From NCBI GenBank assembly GCA_021778815.1, contig JAJYBW010000189.1, forward strand, positions 1 through 6,701: a DNA stretch of 6,701 nt. Reading direction: 5' to 3'. This document shows positions 5,225 through 6,701 of this stretch, piece by piece. The position numbers and the translations under genes are program-made. The stretch's first letter is position 1. Each line of letters opens with the position of its first letter. The DNA is from Acidobacteriota bacterium (GTDB lineage: Bacteria; Acidobacteriota; Terriglobia; Terriglobales; Acidobacteriaceae). The notes under the pieces were generated by a model. That model was not told where the DNA came from and searched no databases. It was given only the letters and a program-made list of their open reading frames with translations.

Positions 5225-6701
5225 ATGACAAAAGAAATTTATATTTCCAGCACCCCCCACGAAACCCGCCTTGCGGTTGTCGAAGACGACCAGCTCGCTG
5301 AAATCTACTACGAGCGCGAGAACGAATACACCCTCGCCGGCTCCATCTACAAAGGCAAAGTCACCCGCGTCCTTCCTGGCATGCAGTCGGCCTTTGTCGA
5401 TATTGGTTTGGAGCGCGATGCGTTCCTCTACGTCACCGACTTTGCCGAAGAGCAGGAAGATGGCGAAGAGTATGTTTCTCTCGCGCCGGGAACTCGCGGC
5501 CAGGCACGCTTGCCCAATGGCCATTCCAATGGCGGCCGCAACGCAAGCGATAACGGGCCCCAGGCTGCTGGCGAGGATTCTGCATCCCGCGGTTCCAATG
5601 AAAGACGGCCGGCAGGGAATCAGCCTGCGCGCGAAGCCCCCGGGTCATCCGCAAGTGCATCCGGCGAGGACGATGGCCAGGGTGGACGCCGCTGGCGCGG
5701 TCGCCGCGGTCGTCGCCGTGGTCGCGGAGGTTCTGGCGGTTCAGGCAGCCATGACCGGTCGCCTTCCACTGGCCAGCCCGCAGCCACCGAGTCGCACTCG
5801 GACAACCACGCCGAAACGATGGAGTTTGCCGTCGAGTCTGCTCCCAGCGATAACGAATTTCAGATGGAGCCGCAGAACTTTACGCCGCCATCCGCTCCGC
5901 CTCAGCAGGAGCGTTTCCAGCCCGCGCCCTCCCGCCCCGAGCCGGTGCCCTTTGTCCTTCCCGGTGAATCACTCTCAAAATATCGTCGCGGGGATGCCAG
6001 CGCGCCTACGGCTACCGCGCAACAGAAGGAAACCCCTGCGCCTACGCCAAAATCGACCTTCCAGCCCTCTACCATGGTGACAGGACCGTTGGTCGCATGG
6101 GATGGCAGCGGAGTGCTTCCCGGCGAATCTCTCTCTCGCCACAAGCGTTCGCGCGAAACGTCGCAAGTGGAAAGCTTCTCCTCGCCTGCAGCCGAGGTCG
6201 GCCCGATCGTCGAAGAGACCCCCGCGCCCGCGCCTGTCGCCGAAACCCACGCTGCTGTCGATGACACTCCGTTGCCCGTTTTCGAGCAGGAGGAGCCCTC
6301 GCTGGTGCAGCACCAAACCATCCTCGAAGAGCCATCCATCGTCCAGCATGCGATTGCACCCGAAGAGCCCTCGCTGGTGCAGCATGACTCCGCCGCCGCT
6401 GTCATCGCCGAAGCCGCGGAGATCGAAGCACCCGAGTTTGAGCCGTCCGAGGCATCAGCCTCCTATCGCTTCGATCCGACCACTCTCAGCGCCTATCGGC
6501 AAAGTGGCGTTGCCGAGCCGCCCGAGCCGGAAGTCGAGCCCGAGACAGAGTTCTTTGGCCAGGATTCCTTTGCGGAATCCACCGCGGAAGCCAGCTCCCA
6601 ACCCGAGCCCTTCTTCGGCGAGGCCGCCTCGATCGTTCAACCTGCGCATTCCCATCCGTCTGAGCAAGCCTCTTCCCAGACTGAAATTGCGTCCGCCCAC
6701 G
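5225..6701 (+). CDS. rng: Ribonuclease E/G family protein, N-terminal part with giant S1-domain insertion (3' end outside window)
   Basis: RNase E/G enzymes are cytoplasmic endoribonucleases that cut single-stranded A/U-rich RNA in mRNA decay and rRNA maturation. The frame is open without a stop for 492 codons to the window end. Residues 1-73 are the family N-terminus plus the first half of the S1 RNA-binding domain: the HETRLAVVEDDQLAEIYYER start, then IYKGKVTRVLPGMQSAFVDI (41-60) and RDAFLYVTDF (64-73). Phe57 and Phe67 fall at the same numbers as the RNA-contacting phenylalanines of E. coli RNase E. From about residue 74 the S1 domain is interrupted by more than 400 residues of low-complexity sequence. 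This has an Arg/Gly box (153-178), two LPGESLS motifs (245 and 298), three 12-residue repeats (356-391), and Glu/Pro/Ser-rich stretches. The remaining S1, the metal-binding catalytic DNase I-like domain and the zinc-link lie beyond the window, so rng and rne cannot be separated. Identity rests on the first 73 residues. Confidence 0.88.
   Translation, partial: MTKEIYISSTPHETRLAVVEDDQLAEIYYERENEYTLAGSIYKGKVTRVLPGMQSAFVDIGLERDAFLYVTDFAEEQEDGEEYVSLAPGTRGQARLPNGHSNGGRNASDNGPQAAGEDSASRGSNERRPAGNQPAREAPGSSASASGEDDGQGGRRWRGRRGRRRGRGGSGGSGSHDRSPSTGQPAATESHSDNHAETMEFAVESAPSDNEFQMEPQNFTPPSAPPQQERFQPAPSRPEPVPFVLPGESLSKYRRGDASAPTATAQQKETPAPTPKSTFQPSTMVTGPLVAWDGSGVLPGESLSRHKRSRETSQVESFSSPAAEVGPIVEETPAPAPVAETHAAVDDTPLPVFEQEEPSLVQHQTILEEPSIVQHAIAPEEPSLVQHDSAAAVIAEAAEIEAPEFEPSEASASYRFDPTTLSAYRQSGVAEPPEPEVEPETEFFGQDSFAESTAEASSQPEPFFGEAASIVQPAHSHPSEQASSQTEIASAH
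5681..5758 (+). other. Arg/Gly-rich box within the RNase E/G insertion
   Basis: Residues 153-178 contain GGRRWRGRRGRRRGRGG followed by a Gly/Ser run. Nine of the 17 residues in the first part are Arg, in an otherwise acidic and Pro/Ser-rich insertion. Arg/Gly boxes commonly bind RNA in a sequence-independent way, and Arg-rich segments also occur in the disordered C-terminus of E. coli RNase E. The RNA-binding role here is inferred from composition only. Confidence 0.6.
5957..6148 (+). repeat. Two LPGESLS short linear motifs in the RNase E/G insertion
   Basis: LPGESLSKYRR (residues 245-255, nt 5957-5989) and LPGESLSRHKR (298-308, nt 6116-6148) are 53 residues apart. The first seven residues are identical, and both are followed by basic residues. 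Several of the identical residues use different codons (Gly GGT/GGC, Ser TCA/TCT), so the likeness is not a recent DNA duplication. A looser third copy with the LSAYR core lies at residues 421-425. Confidence 0.7.
6290..6397 (+). repeat. Three tandem 12-residue repeats, EEPS(L/I)VQH plus four variable residues
   Basis: EEPSLVQH, EEPSIVQH and EEPSLVQH begin at residues 356, 368 and 380 (nt 6290, 6326, 6362), an exact 36-nt period. The four residues after each unit vary (QTIL, AIAP, DSAA). Codons differ between units, for example cac/cat and tcg/tcc. A degenerate SIVQ appears again at residues 469-472. Confidence 0.8.

Noticed and set aside
5271..6080. A 269-codon + strand frame with Arg/Pro/Ser-rich composition
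   Set aside because: It is the alternative frame of the RNase E/G gene; the frame from 5225 has the conserved N-terminus and stays open to the window end.

Overview
This window is chromosomal and carries a rod-shape and cell-elongation cluster read entirely on the + strand: the 3' part of mreC, then mreD, mrdA (PBP2) and rodA, followed after a gap by the start of an RNase E/G family gene (rng/rne). Base composition is GC-rich by eye. The gene order, the RNase E/G protein with a very long insertion in its S1 domain, and a palindrome carrying the 'gaagcgaaggatc' type of repeat together suggest an Acidobacteriota (Terriglobia-like) genome. That placement comes from recalled family features, not from a search.

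Layout: 1-831 is the C-terminal half of MreC with a long Pro/Ala-rich tail. 831-1352 is mreD, whose ATG overlaps the mreC stop by one base. 1392-3551 is mrdA, with all three transpeptidase motifs and an extra C-terminal tail of about 115 residues. 3552-3666 is a spacer filled by an imperfect 32-bp inverted repeat. 3667-4761 is rodA, a complete SEDS glycosyltransferase. 4766-4803 is a possible intrinsic terminator. 4804-5224 has no convincing gene but contains several short hairpins and one weak promoter candidate, and probably serves as the rng leader. From 5225 to the window end there is an open frame of 492 codons without a stop. It starts with the RNase E/G N-terminus and the first half of the S1 domain (residues 1-73), then runs into more than 400 residues of low-complexity sequence with an Arg/Gly box and short repeated motifs. 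The rest of the enzyme lies outside the window.

Function: MreC and MreD are membrane partners of the MreB elongation machine (MreB would be expected just upstream). RodA polymerises glycan strands from lipid II and PBP2 cross-links them, so the four genes encode the membrane and periplasmic core of the elongasome. RNase G/E is a cytoplasmic 5'-end-sensing endoribonuclease. Its position beside the mre genes echoes the E. coli mreBCD-maf-rng order.

The most interesting material is the insertion inside the RNase S1 domain, with its repeated LPGESLS and EEPS(L/I)VQH motifs and RG box. Next come the palindrome between mrdA and rodA and the unusual periplasmic tails on both MreC and PBP2. I see no mobile element, CRISPR array, tRNA or rRNA.
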